Of a stretch of DNA of 33,904 nucleotides, positions 1 through 7,940 are shown in pieces. Position 1 is the first letter of the stretch. Every line of letters begins with the position of its first letter. Under the pieces are notes generated by a model. That model ran no database searches. It was given only the letters and a program-made list of their open reading frames with translations, and was not told the origin of the DNA. The position numbers and the translations under genes are program-made. The DNA is taken from IMG/VR virus record IMGVR_UViG_3300010885_067899, positions 1 through 33,904 of that record. The stretch is one strand, 5' to 3'. This DNA is from a virus.

Positions 1-1385
1 AAAGGAAATGCTTGCAAATCACTATCGTAATTAAATTTCAATTGAGTTGGCTGATTTTTCTTAATTTCCTCAAGAAGTTTTTGAGCCTCATCCAATTTTT
101 TACTATCTAACAAGTCATCAATTTTTTGTCTATCTTCTTCAGATAAATCAGCCATCTTAGCTATAGTCTTACTTCCAATTCTCTTGTAGTTAAACGCCTC
201 GTGTTGTGGATACCAATAGTTTCCTTCTTGAGTCATTAAGTCTTGCATCATGTCCAATACACAATACGCATCTTCTGCGGGCTCTAAGTTTGGATTGTAA
301 CCATCGATGTATCTCTTAGAAGAATCATTGACAGCATCCAAGAACTTAGCCTCCAATTCATTGATTTTTTGTGTACCAAATGTATTCGCTTTTTCTGTGA
401 TGAAGTGAGCGTCACCCAAAGCTTTTAGAATTTCAGATACCATTCCATAATCAGACTTTCTGCTGAAAGCAAATAATGAAGCATACATTCCTTGAATCAT
501 TTCAGATTCAATTCTATTACTAAAGTATTCTTTTATGTATTCTAAATTATGAACATTGTAATTTCCAGCTTCAACAACAGAAGAATCTGTAAAGTAGAAA
601 ATGTTTGTGTCGCCACCTACATTGATTAGGATTTCATTGTTTTCGTTTGTTTTATACATAACAATGTCACCATCAACAATATTGAATACCATATCAAATT
701 GTGGAGAGTTTTCTAGCTCAATATAAGTTCTCTTACCTCTATTGTCGGAAGTAAATTGTTTTGTCAAATATGGTTCATAATCTTGGAAGTTTTGACTGAA
801 TGTGTGAACCCCTCCAATTTCTTGAGCCATTTGAGAAAGTAACTCTCTATTACAATACCATCCATATTCTACAATGGTTGCACTATTCAAATAATCACCC
901 AATTCACTTGTAGCCTTCAAGATTTCTTTTGTGGAAAACTGATTATCGTAACCATCAGTTAAGAAGAACATAGAATGAAGCATATGAGGCTTATTTTCTC
1001 TAACTCTCTCAATTACCGATTTAACTTCTTCTAACGGCTGTTTGAATGCTGTCAAGCACTGAGCTGTTAAATACTTGTTGATGATTTCTCTAACCTTCTC
1101 TAGTGCGATATTGCTATGCACAGTGTAATCTTCTAATATAACACCATATTCGTTTCTTCCAGAGAACCAAATAATAGTTACTGAGTCTGAAGGTTTTAAG
1201 ACTGTGGAAATCTTATTAAACAAATCCTTTCTAATTGTAGAAAGCTCTCCTGACATTGATCCTGAACAATCTATAACAAAAATATGCTGTGTAGATAATT
1301 CTACAATTTGCTCTTTTTGTTGTTCAGGCCTAACAACTTGCTGTGCTAAATACAAATTGTCTTTAATTTTTAAATATTTAATCAT
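1..1385 (-). CDS. von Willebrand factor A domain protein (3' end outside window)
   Basis: The minus-strand reading frame is open from the ATG at 1385-1383 to the left edge (461 complete codons, last complete codon at 3-5), so the gene is partial at its C-terminus. It carries a classic vWA MIDAS motif, DCSGSMS, at residues 39-45, and a downstream TDG motif in FFLTDGYDNQ, the usual second metal-site segment. vWA domains are metal-dependent protein-binding modules. After the vWA core come a beta-rich stretch and an acidic helical region. No signal peptide or membrane segment is visible. It is transcribed away from the virion genes and has a host-type TATATTTG box 25 nt before the start. The role in the phage is unknown; phage vWA proteins may act in host takeover or as chaperone partners. 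The domain call is firm, the function is not. Confidence 0.85.
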   Translation of the reverse strand, partial: MIKYLKIKDNLYLAQQVVRPEQQKEQIVELSTQHIFVIDCSGSMSGELSTIRKDLFNKISTVLKPSDSVTIIWFSGRNEYGVILEDYTVHSNIALEKVREIINKYLTAQCLTAFKQPLEEVKSVIERVRENKPHMLHSMFFLTDGYDNQFSTKEILKATSELGDYLNSATIVEYGWYCNRELLSQMAQEIGGVHTFSQNFQDYEPYLTKQFTSDNRGKRTYIELENSPQFDMVFNIVDGDIVMYKTNENNEILINVGGDTNIFYFTDSSVVEAGNYNVHNLEYIKEYFSNRIESEMIQGMYASLFAFSRKSDYGMVSEILKALGDAHFITEKANTFGTQKINELEAKFLDAVNDSSKRYIDGYNPNLEPAEDAYCVLDMMQDLMTQEGNYWYPQHEAFNYKRIGSKTIAKMADLSEEDRQKIDDLLDSKKLDEAQKLLEEIKKNQPTQLKFNYDSDLQAFP

Positions 1386-1410
1386 ATAATTTTGAATATT
1401 TTTGTGTTTG

Positions 1411-1418
1411 CAAATATA
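1411..1418 (-). promoter_or_regulatory. Bacteroidetes-type -7 box for the vWA gene
   Basis: Read on the minus strand this is TATATTTG, a perfect match to the Bacteroidetes primary-sigma -7 element TAnnTTTG. It lies 25 nt before the vWA start codon. No clear -33 TTG is visible at the expected distance. Confidence 0.5.
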
Positions 1419-1454
1419 TTATAAAAAAATAAACTTAAATACATTTTTTTGAAT

Positions 1455-1462
1455 TATTTATA
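1455..1462 (+). promoter_or_regulatory. late-promoter-like box TATTTATA
   Basis: TATTTATA ends 12 nt before the ATG at 1475 and is followed by an A/G-rich leader. It is one of a recurring set of boxes upstream of virion genes in this window. Confidence 0.5.
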
Positions 1463-1474
1463 GAGAAAAAAAAG

Positions 1475-2302
1475 ATGGCAGAAAATATATCTTTCAACTT
1501 CGGAGCAATAAGAGATACAATCACTAGATTATCTTCGGCAGAATTAATTAGAGAACATAAAAGTGTTACTCTTGATAAGTTTTTAAGTGAAATAAAAAAG
1601 AGTCCTGTTTTAACAAAGCAACAATTTGTTTTTAAGAACATTGAAACTGCGAAACCTTTTGCCAAGGAAAGATTGGCTGAGAGATTTATTGCTCAAAATA
1701 TGCAATTATTCAAAAATGAAAAATGGAATACCATTAAAACAGAAAATAAAAGAGTAAGAAAAGAACTGTTAGATGATATGCATATTGAATCAAGAGTAGA
1801 CAATAAACTAGCAGAAAGTATTAATACTTTGATTGAATTCAACTCTAACTCAATCCAATCGGATTTTGGAAAAGAAATAGAAAGAGAAATAGATGCTTAT
1901 GATTATGTTATAAAACATCTTACAAGATCAGTGAATGAGTCTGATTATTCAAAAGAAAAAGAAGACAATCCTAAATTAAATGAGTCTTGGAAGTTTATCA
2001 CAAAAGTTGCTGTAAACAATTTTAATGATAGATATGAGCATTTGAACGAAGATGAGAAAAAAGTGTTTTCTGTTTTAATTGCTGACGAAAAAACTAAAAT
2101 TTCTTACTTGAATGAAATTAAAGATCAGAACCTTAAAATAATTTCACAATTATTAGAAACAAAAGTTGATTTAGATTCAGATTCTAAAGAATTATTAGAG
2201 GGGTTTAAAGATAAATTGATGAATATGAAAAATGTTAATTTTGTTAATATTGATGAATACATCTTATCTAATTTAGAGCTACAATCTCACATTAGCGAAT
2301 AA
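1475..2302 (+). CDS. hypothetical protein upstream of the head module
   Basis: A 275-residue, charged, mostly helical protein without signal peptide, membrane segment or motif that I recognise. The start is supported by a purine-rich leader (GAGAAAAAAAAG) and a late-type box just upstream. A strong rho-independent terminator follows the stop codon. An LIRE sequence at about residues 24-27 resembles the (L/I)-x-E cleavage sites of T4 prohead proteases. Together with the late-type box and the position before the prohead genes, this makes a virion or prohead-core role possible, but that is inference. The gene is divergent from the vWA gene; the two start codons are 89 nt apart. Function unknown. 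Confidence 0.75.
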   Translation: MAENISFNFGAIRDTITRLSSAELIREHKSVTLDKFLSEIKKSPVLTKQQFVFKNIETAKPFAKERLAERFIAQNMQLFKNEKWNTIKTENKRVRKELLDDMHIESRVDNKLAESINTLIEFNSNSIQSDFGKEIEREIDAYDYVIKHLTRSVNESDYSKEKEDNPKLNESWKFITKVAVNNFNDRYEHLNEDEKKVFSVLIADEKTKISYLNEIKDQNLKIISQLLETKVDLDSDSKELLEGFKDKLMNMKNVNFVNIDEYILSNLELQSHISE

Positions 2303-2320
2303 ATAAAACAAACGATTTAA

Positions 2321-2350
2321 GTCCTCTCTTTTTAAGGGAGGATTTTTTTT
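2321..2350 (+). terminator. rho-independent terminator
   Basis: Stem TCCTCTCTT / AAGGGAGGA (2322-2330 with 2334-2342, one T-G wobble) with a three-base loop, followed by eight T. It ends transcription after the 275-residue gene. Confidence 0.85.
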
Positions 2351-2401
2351 GGAATAAAAGTTCTTTTTTATTATATTTTATCATCATAATCTTTTAATGA
2401 A

Positions 2402-2911
2402 ATGATTGAAAACAAAAGAACAGCAAGAGAAATAAAGATAGACGCAAATAAGCTATCAAATAAAAACATAAATATAAAAATAGGAACTGTTGAAAATAGA
2501 GAATCTCCAGAGACTATTTATATTTTTGCTAGCTTTTGGTTGGAGCCAACTCAAGAGTATGAAAATAAAGACCAAAAAACTTTAAAAGAAATTCTTGAGC
2601 GAGAACTTCATAAAATTTATTCTAATAATTTATCAAAGGAATTAAAGGGTAATATATACTTTCCATTGGAGAGTGAGAATATATTCATAAAAAACATTCC
2701 TGAAAATTTAAATTACAACGGAAAAAGAAATTACGTATCCATAGAATTGTATCTTCATACTCTAAATATAAAATCTGAAGAAAAACTTCCATTGAGTCAA
2801 AAAAAGAATACAGAGTTATTTGATGAATGTATGAGACTGAGTGACATTATTAGTAAATCAGACGTGCTTTCAAATTCAAAAGTTTTTACGATCTATAACA
2901 AGTCAATCTAA
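2402..2911 (+). CDS. hypothetical protein
   Basis: A 169-residue protein, alternating beta and helical, with no motif that I recognise and no membrane segment. It sits between a terminator and the next late-type box, so it is probably transcribed alone. A TATATTTT sequence upstream, in the stretch just before 2400, is close to, but not a match for, the host TAnnTTTG box. The start at 2402 is the first ATG in frame and gives an intact protein. Its codon use is as AT-rich as that of its neighbours. Function unknown. Confidence 0.65.
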   Translation: MIENKRTAREIKIDANKLSNKNINIKIGTVENRESPETIYIFASFWLEPTQEYENKDQKTLKEILERELHKIYSNNLSKELKGNIYFPLESENIFIKNIPENLNYNGKRNYVSIELYLHTLNIKSEEKLPLSQKKNTELFDECMRLSDIISKSDVLSNSKVFTIYNKSI

Positions 2912-2921
2912 TTTTTTTTTC

Positions 2922-2929
2922 TATTTATA
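2922..2929 (+). promoter_or_regulatory. late-promoter-like box TATTTATA
   Basis: CTATTTATA at 2921-2929 ends 11 nt before the ATG at 2941, followed by the A-rich leader GAAAAAAATT. Confidence 0.55.
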
Positions 2930-2940
2930 AGAAAAAAATT

Positions 2941-3804
2941 ATGGCTTCTAATAAAGTTTCCAAACAAAATCTTGTTTCTTATATTCAAGAACAAGTTACA
3001 AATCTTTACAAACTACAAGTTCTAAAAGAACAGAGAGAAAAAATAAATAAAGATTTAAAAATCCTAGGAGAAGGTGAAAATAAGAGTAAATACTCTAAAA
3101 AAGCCAAAGAATTTATTTCCAAAAAAATGGAAAAGATGGCTGGTGAAGATAAGCCTCAAAATCAAAAAGTGGCTATTGCTATGAATATGGCTAGAAAAAA
3201 AGGAATGAAAGTTCCTAAAGAAAAAATAAACGAAGGTTTTTCTGAAAAAGGAATTGCAACTATTCAGAGATGGATTGAAGAACTAGGCACAAGAAGCGCT
3301 GCTGTAAAATTGATAGATACTATATTAAATAAAATGGTTGGTTTGTCAAGTTCAGATTTAGCAGATACTTCTACTTTTTCTAATGGATTAGACGAAATAG
3401 AAGATGCACTTAATGACCAAGACTATAGTGGAGCTCTTGAGGTGGCAAAAGAAACCGCAAGAGAAATGTTAGAAGATGAAGGATTTGGAGATATGATGAA
3501 TGAAAGTATTTTATCTGAAGAAGTAAAAGTCGATAGAGACACTTTAATGGATATACTTAAAAGTGAATATCCAAAAGCTTGGTTTAAACCAGGCGAAGAC
3601 TTTAGCTCTGATTATAGTGAAAATACAATTTGGTCTGGCGAAGGAAGTTATGCAAATGATGGCATGAAATTATTTGACCCATATTCAGATAATTATGAGA
3701 ATTATGAATTAGAAGTCTATAAACCTTTTAATGATTTTATTGAATCTATGGGGTATTATGTAGAGTCATATGACGCTGGAACATTTTTTATTTTACCAGT
3801 ATAA
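2941..3804 (+). CDS. possible internal head protein (function unknown)
   Basis: A 287-residue protein in three visible parts: a basic, helical N-terminal region (1-105), a helical middle (about 105-190) and an acidic, aromatic-rich C-terminal domain (about 195-287). Residues 11-19 (LVSYIQEQV) resemble the N-termini of the genes at 10123 and 31736, and include I15-Q16-E17, a potential prohead-protease site. A second candidate site, LSE|E, lies just before the C-terminal domain. The PQNQKVAIAMNMARKKG segment is of a type often seen in phage structural proteins. It has a late-type box upstream and a terminator downstream, so it is probably a one-gene late unit. Packaging into the head and maturation by the gp21-like protease is a hypothesis. 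Confidence 0.75.
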   Translation: MASNKVSKQNLVSYIQEQVTNLYKLQVLKEQREKINKDLKILGEGENKSKYSKKAKEFISKKMEKMAGEDKPQNQKVAIAMNMARKKGMKVPKEKINEGFSEKGIATIQRWIEELGTRSAAVKLIDTILNKMVGLSSSDLADTSTFSNGLDEIEDALNDQDYSGALEVAKETAREMLEDEGFGDMMNESILSEEVKVDRDTLMDILKSEYPKAWFKPGEDFSSDYSENTIWSGEGSYANDGMKLFDPYSDNYENYELEVYKPFNDFIESMGYYVESYDAGTFFILPV

Positions 3805-3822
3805 TTAATTAAATATTTTTTT

Positions 3823-3852
3823 AAAAACCTCCAAATTTTTGGGGGCTTTTTT
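3823..3852 (+). terminator. rho-independent terminator
   Basis: CCTCCAA / TTGGGGG stem (3828-3834 with 3839-3845, with one T-G wobble), flanked by A-tract and T-tract. It separates the 287-residue gene from the protease gene. Confidence 0.85.
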
Positions 3853-3878
3853 ATTTAGTGAGAAAAAATAAAAAAACT

Positions 3879-3898
3879 AAATATTTATTAATAAATCT
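3879..3898 (+). promoter_or_regulatory. 20-bp shared late-promoter region, copy 1 (protease gene)
   Basis: Contains TATTTATT at 3882-3889, 22 nt before the ATG at 3912. The 20-base segment 3879-3898 recurs without mismatch at 4604-4623 before the scaffold gene, which suggests that protease and scaffold are matched in timing. Confidence 0.5.
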
Positions 3899-3911
3899 AA
3901 TTTTTTAAGAA

Positions 3912-4580
3912 ATGATTAATAGCGGTAAATGCATCATTACGGAGTTCTACGAATTTAAGGCTAGCCCTGAATTAATAAAAGAATCTGAGGAGAAAAACAA
4001 ACCTTTGGTTATGACGGGTATCCTTCAAAAAGCTGATACACTAAACAGAAATGGTAGAGTATATCCATATGAAATTCTTAAGAGAGAAGTTGATAAATAT
4101 ATGGAGCTTGTAGAAAGTGGGACTGCTGGTGGAGAATTAGATCACCCAGATTCTGCAGTTGTTTCTCTTGCAAATGTATCTCATAGAGTCACAGATATGT
4201 GGTGGCAAGGAAAAGACTTGTATGGTAAAGTTTTAATTGCTGAAGAAACAAAAGCTGGTAGCACTTTAAAAGGTTTATTAAAAGCAGGATTTATGCTAGG
4301 AATTTCTTCTAGAGGAGTAGGTTCTGTAAAAAGTGTAAGCGGAAAAGATTTAGTACAAGAAGATTTTGAATTAATCGCATTCGACTTCGTTTCATCTCCT
4401 TCTACACCTGGGGCTTATCTTTTCAAAGAAGGAAGAGATATGGCTAGAAAAGGTATGATTCCTTTAAAAGAAGAAAGCGGTAAAGTATTAAAGTTAGATA
4501 ACGAAAATCTTAAAGAGCAATACGATTATTATACAAAATTGCACAAGCTTTCTAATTCTGATTTTTGGAAAAATATTTAA
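3912..4580 (+). CDS. 21: prohead core protease (T4 gp21 family)
   Basis: A 222-residue serine protease that matures the prohead by cutting scaffold, capsid and internal proteins after (L/I)-x-E. Family features visible: LNRNGRVYP (44-52), GGELDHPD (73-80) with the probable catalytic His78, and GISSRG (130-135) with the catalytic serine at 132 or 133, followed by the FELIAFDFVSSPSTPGA segment typical of herpesvirus-fold prohead proteases. The length matches T4 gp21 (about 212 residues). Scaffold and capsid genes follow in the same order as T4 genes 21-22-23. It is transcribed from a late-type box in a 20-bp sequence shared with the scaffold gene. Nothing is missing or broken. Confidence 0.95.
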   Translation: MINSGKCIITEFYEFKASPELIKESEEKNKPLVMTGILQKADTLNRNGRVYPYEILKREVDKYMELVESGTAGGELDHPDSAVVSLANVSHRVTDMWWQGKDLYGKVLIAEETKAGSTLKGLLKAGFMLGISSRGVGSVKSVSGKDLVQEDFELIAFDFVSSPSTPGAYLFKEGRDMARKGMIPLKEESGKVLKLDNENLKEQYDYYTKLHKLSNSDFWKNI

Positions 4581-4603
4581 TAATTCGTTTTTTAGAAATT
4601 TTC

Positions 4604-4623
4604 AAATATTTATTAATAAATCT
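4604..4623 (+). promoter_or_regulatory. 20-bp shared late-promoter region, copy 2 (scaffold gene)
   Basis: TATTTATT at 4607-4614, 20 nt before the ATG at 4635, inside the second copy of the 20-base sequence also found at 3879-3898. Confidence 0.5.
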
Positions 4624-4634
4624 TTTCATACGAT

Positions 4635-6035
4635 ATGAGCAATAATGTTAGAAAGTCGTCGCTAGAGCAAGCTAAAGCTGATTTTGAAGAAATCAGAAAA
4701 TTTGCTCAGCAACAAATAGAATCTAAACTTCAAGAAGAAGTAGATAAGAAAATATTAGAAGTAATTAACGAAGAAGTTAATATTTCTATCGATGATGAAG
4801 GTAATGTAGATATTACAAAAGACGGAGAGGAAGTTGCCACTGTTAATACTTCTGACGAAGAAGAATTTGAAGGTGATGAAGAATTCGAAGTTTCTGATGA
4901 TGAAGAACCAATTGAGGTTTCTGATGAAGAACAAACAAATGAAAATATGTTAGAAATGAATAGAATGACTAATGAAGCAGAAGTTGCGGCTGCACCTGCT
5001 CCTGTAGCACCTGCTGCTGAACCAACTACTGCTCCTGCACCAGAAGCTCCAATGGCTGAAGAACCAATAGCTGAAGAGCCTGTGGCTGAAGAACCTGCTG
5101 CTGAAGAAGGTCAAATAGAAGATTTGATTTCTAAAATGGATACATTAATCAATGTATTGATGCAACAACAAGGTGTGTCTGCTGACCAACAAGGTGGTGA
5201 ACAAGAATTTGAAGTTGTTGATGATGAGGCTGATGTTGCGCCTGCACCAGAGGCTCCTGTTGCTCCTGCTCCAGAAGCACCAGTTCAAGAAGAAATGACT
5301 TTTGAAATTGAAGAATTTGAAGAAGGTCATGATCTTTTAGAAATTATTGATGAACTAGAAGGTGGTGAAGAAATTCCATCTAACCCAGAAAACTATACTA
5401 AACAACCTGGATATGTTCATGAAGACGATACAGAAACTATTGAAATAGTTGACGAAGATGAAATGCCTAATGAAGGTTGGGGAATGGAAGAAATGCACGG
5501 AGTTAGTCATACTCTTAAGCATTCTAGTAGATTAGGAAAAGAACCAAGACAAGGCGTTGATTACAGAAATGGATTAAACGAAAATAAAAAAATCAAAGCT
5601 CAATATGAGTCTAAATTAGGCGAGCTCGTACAGGAAAACAAAGGTTTACAAACCGAATTAAAGTCACTAAAACTTGTAACAAAAGAGTTTGAAACGGCTT
5701 TCGTTCAACTAAGAGAACAATTTGATGAAATGCAAACTTTCAACGGAAAGCTAGCGCTTGTAAACAAATTGTTGATGAATGGCGGACTATCATTTGATCA
5801 AAAACTTAATGTTTGCGAACAATTTGATGGAGCTGATACTATAGAAGAAGCAGAAAAAATTTACAAAAGTATTATTAAAGAAAATAATATTAAAGTAGGT
5901 GACGCTTCTAATAAAATCAAAGCATCTACCACTCATACAGCAAAGTTAAATACAGAGACAAAGCCTTTGTATGAAAGCGAAGAAGCTAAAAGAATGAAAG
6001 AGCTTGCAGGGATGAAAAAACGTCTCGAAGATTAA
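4635..6035 (+). CDS. 22: prohead core scaffolding protein (T4 gp22-like)
   Basis: A 466-residue, very acidic protein. The N-terminus is a charged helix. Residues about 70-225 are a low-complexity Glu/Asp, Ala and Pro tract with repeated PAPEAP and AEEPxAEEP units. The C-terminal third (about 310-430) is a predicted coiled coil with NGKLALVNKLLMNGGLS and a DTIEEAEKIYKSI segment, matching the NAKLLYxNK...TVEEAK region typical of T4 gp22 scaffolds. gp22 forms the prohead core and is degraded by gp21. Position between protease and capsid genes fits. Several LxE/IxE sites are present (LQE, INE), as expected for a protease substrate. It is longer than T4 gp22 (about 269 residues), mostly because of the acidic repeat tract. 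Confidence 0.88.
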   Translation: MSNNVRKSSLEQAKADFEEIRKFAQQQIESKLQEEVDKKILEVINEEVNISIDDEGNVDITKDGEEVATVNTSDEEEFEGDEEFEVSDDEEPIEVSDEEQTNENMLEMNRMTNEAEVAAAPAPVAPAAEPTTAPAPEAPMAEEPIAEEPVAEEPAAEEGQIEDLISKMDTLINVLMQQQGVSADQQGGEQEFEVVDDEADVAPAPEAPVAPAPEAPVQEEMTFEIEEFEEGHDLLEIIDELEGGEEIPSNPENYTKQPGYVHEDDTETIEIVDEDEMPNEGWGMEEMHGVSHTLKHSSRLGKEPRQGVDYRNGLNENKKIKAQYESKLGELVQENKGLQTELKSLKLVTKEFETAFVQLREQFDEMQTFNGKLALVNKLLMNGGLSFDQKLNVCEQFDGADTIEEAEKIYKSIIKENNIKVGDASNKIKASTTHTAKLNTETKPLYESEEAKRMKELAGMKKRLED

Positions 6036-6040
6036 AAAAT

Positions 6041-6074
6041 TTCACAAAAACTTGGAAAACAAAAAATTTGTGAA
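6041..6074 (+). repeat. inverted repeat in the capsid-gene leader
   Basis: TTCACAAA (6041-6048) and TTTGTGAA (6067-6074) are perfect 8-bp arms around an 18-base A-rich loop. No T-tract follows, so it is not a standard terminator. It could be an operator, an mRNA-end stabiliser for the scaffold message or part of a capsid leader. No TATTTATA box is visible before the capsid gene, whose leader is nearly pure A with a few C. Confidence 0.35.
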
Positions 6075-6120
6075 TAATTATTAAAACAATTTAAAAAAAC
6101 CTTAAAAAAAACAAAAAAAA

Positions 6121-7824
6121 ATGAGCGAACTTTTAAACAGTGGTAAGGTAGGTCTAACAGTATTTAGAAACCTTGCTGAACAAAGACAAGCCATCGTAAG
6201 AAACTGGGATGATTCAGGTCTTCTTGAGGGATTACGTGGTATGAGAAAAGCAAATACTGCACAGTTGATGGAAAACCAAGCGCAAGCTATGTTGAACGAG
6301 GTAACTCTTGATTCATCTGCAGGTAGATTCGACACAGTTGCTTTCCCTATCGTAAGAAGAGTATTCTCTAGATTATTAGCTAACGAGATTGTATCTGTAC
6401 AACCTTTGGCTTTGCCTTCTGGATTATTATTTTACATGGATGCTAGAGTATCTTTCAACGGAAGTGATACAACATTCAACAACCCAGTTACACCTAATTA
6501 CCAGTTTGGTGAAACTGGTACTGCATTAGCTGCCCCAGGTAGCAACCCATTCTATAGCAAAGTAGCTGCGGCTAATACTGCTAATGGTCAAGCTGGACCA
6601 AACTTTGCAGATACAACTGCTTACGAAAGATTCTATAACAATAGAGGTTTTGACCTTTCTTTCGGAACAGGATATACTGCTGTAGGTACAACTACAACTG
6701 CTAACGGAGCTGCTGGATTCTCAGCTAACTCTTTCTCAAATGGTATCTACGCTGGTACATTTGCACTTGGAGGTGGATGGAACGTTTCAACTTCTCAATC
6801 TTCTGCAACTTTAAGATTCTCTGCTACTACTAATATTTATTATTCAGGTGCAAACGGAAACACTCTTCTTGTTGCTGCTGGTGGTAGAATTCCTTTCTAC
6901 TCTCAAATTCAAAGTTATACAAGCGATTTGTTTGCGAATGGTCAAGCTAGAGTTATTCTTGATTTAAGACCTGCTGGTGTTTACGGTTCAGATTTCAACC
7001 CAGCGTTGTTGAACAATGGTTCTACAGCATTTGGTTCGACATTTGCTATCGTATTGACTCCTGCTTATGAAGTATTCAACGACCTTGAAGGTAAATCTGA
7101 AATGGGTGAGATTACTATTAGATTCTCGTCTGTTACAGTTAATACTGAAACAAGAAAATTGAGAGCACACTGGACTCCAGAATTAGCTCAAGATCTTGAG
7201 GCATACCACTCAATTGATGCTGAGGCTGAGTTGACAGCTCTTCTTTCTGAGCACATCGCTGCAGAAATCGATAGAGAAATCATCATCGACCTTATCAACG
7301 AAGCTCCATTTAGAGCAAGATGGGATTATAAAGGTCTTTCAAACAACGCTAACTTCTTCGGAACTCAAAAAGACTGGAATCAAACTCTTATCACAAGAGT
7401 AAACGAACTTTCGGCTCAAATCCACAAATCAACTCTTAGAGGTGGTGCTAACTGGATCGTATGTTCTGCTGAGGCTGGTGCTATCTTTGATGATTTAGAA
7501 TACTTCCACGTTGATGGATCAGCTCAGCCAGAGTCTGAAAAATACAACTTGGGTGTTGAGAAAATTGGTAATCTTGGTTCAAGATATATCGTTTACAAGG
7601 ATCCTTATCTACCTGCTCCAATTGTATTGTTGGGTCACAAAGGTAACACTTTCTTGGAAGCTGGTTATATCTACGCACCATACATTCCTCTTCAGTTGAC
7701 TCAAACTATTTACGATCCAAATGACTTTACTCCACGTAAAGGTATCATGACGAGATATGCTAAAAAGATGGTTAACAACAGATTCTACGGAGTTATCTAC
7801 ATTGATAATATCAATACTTACTAA
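6121..7824 (+). CDS. 23: major capsid protein (T4 gp23 family)
   Basis: A 567-residue precursor of the HK97-fold shell protein. The N-terminal delta-like region ends in MLNE|V at residues 57-61, a good (L/I)-x-E prohead-protease site, so the mature form would start at Val61 and have about 507 residues, close to T4 gp23. The segment FDTVAFPIVRRVFSRLLANEIVSVQPL (roughly 72-100) and the LLFYMDARVSF region that follows are hallmark gp23 sequences. The middle (about 130-270) is Gly/Ala/Ser/Thr-rich and probably holds surface insertions. The gene uses more C-ending codons than its neighbours (AAC, TTC, ATC), as expected for a very highly expressed gene, and its leader is a long A-tract, the usual strong initiation signal in Bacteroidetes. 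A terminator follows. Confidence 0.96.
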   Translation: MSELLNSGKVGLTVFRNLAEQRQAIVRNWDDSGLLEGLRGMRKANTAQLMENQAQAMLNEVTLDSSAGRFDTVAFPIVRRVFSRLLANEIVSVQPLALPSGLLFYMDARVSFNGSDTTFNNPVTPNYQFGETGTALAAPGSNPFYSKVAAANTANGQAGPNFADTTAYERFYNNRGFDLSFGTGYTAVGTTTTANGAAGFSANSFSNGIYAGTFALGGGWNVSTSQSSATLRFSATTNIYYSGANGNTLLVAAGGRIPFYSQIQSYTSDLFANGQARVILDLRPAGVYGSDFNPALLNNGSTAFGSTFAIVLTPAYEVFNDLEGKSEMGEITIRFSSVTVNTETRKLRAHWTPELAQDLEAYHSIDAEAELTALLSEHIAAEIDREIIIDLINEAPFRARWDYKGLSNNANFFGTQKDWNQTLITRVNELSAQIHKSTLRGGANWIVCSAEAGAIFDDLEYFHVDGSAQPESEKYNLGVEKIGNLGSRYIVYKDPYLPAPIVLLGHKGNTFLEAGYIYAPYIPLQLTQTIYDPNDFTPRKGIMTRYAKKMVNNRFYGVIYIDNINTY

Positions 7825-7844
7825 TTATAAATCAATTAGTTACG

Positions 7845-7876
7845 AAAGGGTGGGAATTTTTCTCACCCTTTTTTTT
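7845..7876 (+). terminator. rho-independent terminator after capsid gene
   Basis: AAAGGGTG ... CACCCTTT stem with a T-tract from 7868 on. It insulates the capsid message from the inserted nuclease-methyltransferase gene. Confidence 0.9.
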
Positions 7877-7886
7877 GTTTTAAAAA

Positions 7887-7921
7887 TGATTTTACGCCTA
7901 TAAAGTTGATTTTACGCCTAT
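7887..7921 (+). repeat. tandem 15-bp direct repeat, operator candidate
   Basis: TGATTTTACGCCTAT occurs at 7887-7901 and again at 7907-7921, a 20-bp period (about two helical turns, same DNA face). The second copy overlaps the -33 element and the spacer of the promoter for the gene at 7941. The product of that gene starts with a predicted helix-turn-helix, so autoregulation is plausible. Confidence 0.6.
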
Positions 7922-7936
7922 TTATTATTATATTTG
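7906..7936 (+). promoter_or_regulatory. Bacteroidetes-type promoter for the nuclease-methyltransferase gene
   Basis: TTG at 7906-7908, a 20-nt spacer, then TATATTTG at 7929-7936: a full match to the Bacteroidetes TTG / TAnnTTTG arrangement. The ATG lies only 4 nt after the box, so the message would be leaderless or nearly so. A late-type CTATTTATT (7918-7926) lies in the spacer. Confidence 0.65.
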
Positions 7937-7940
7937 TATT

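Noticed and set aside
6041-6074. Inverted repeat after the scaffold gene as a terminator
   Set aside because: No T-tract follows the second arm, and the loop is 18 bases; kept only as an inverted repeat.
7481-7699. Overlapping reading frames on both strands inside the capsid gene
   Set aside because: They are frame shadows of a strongly conserved gene with biased codon use, and have no start signals.
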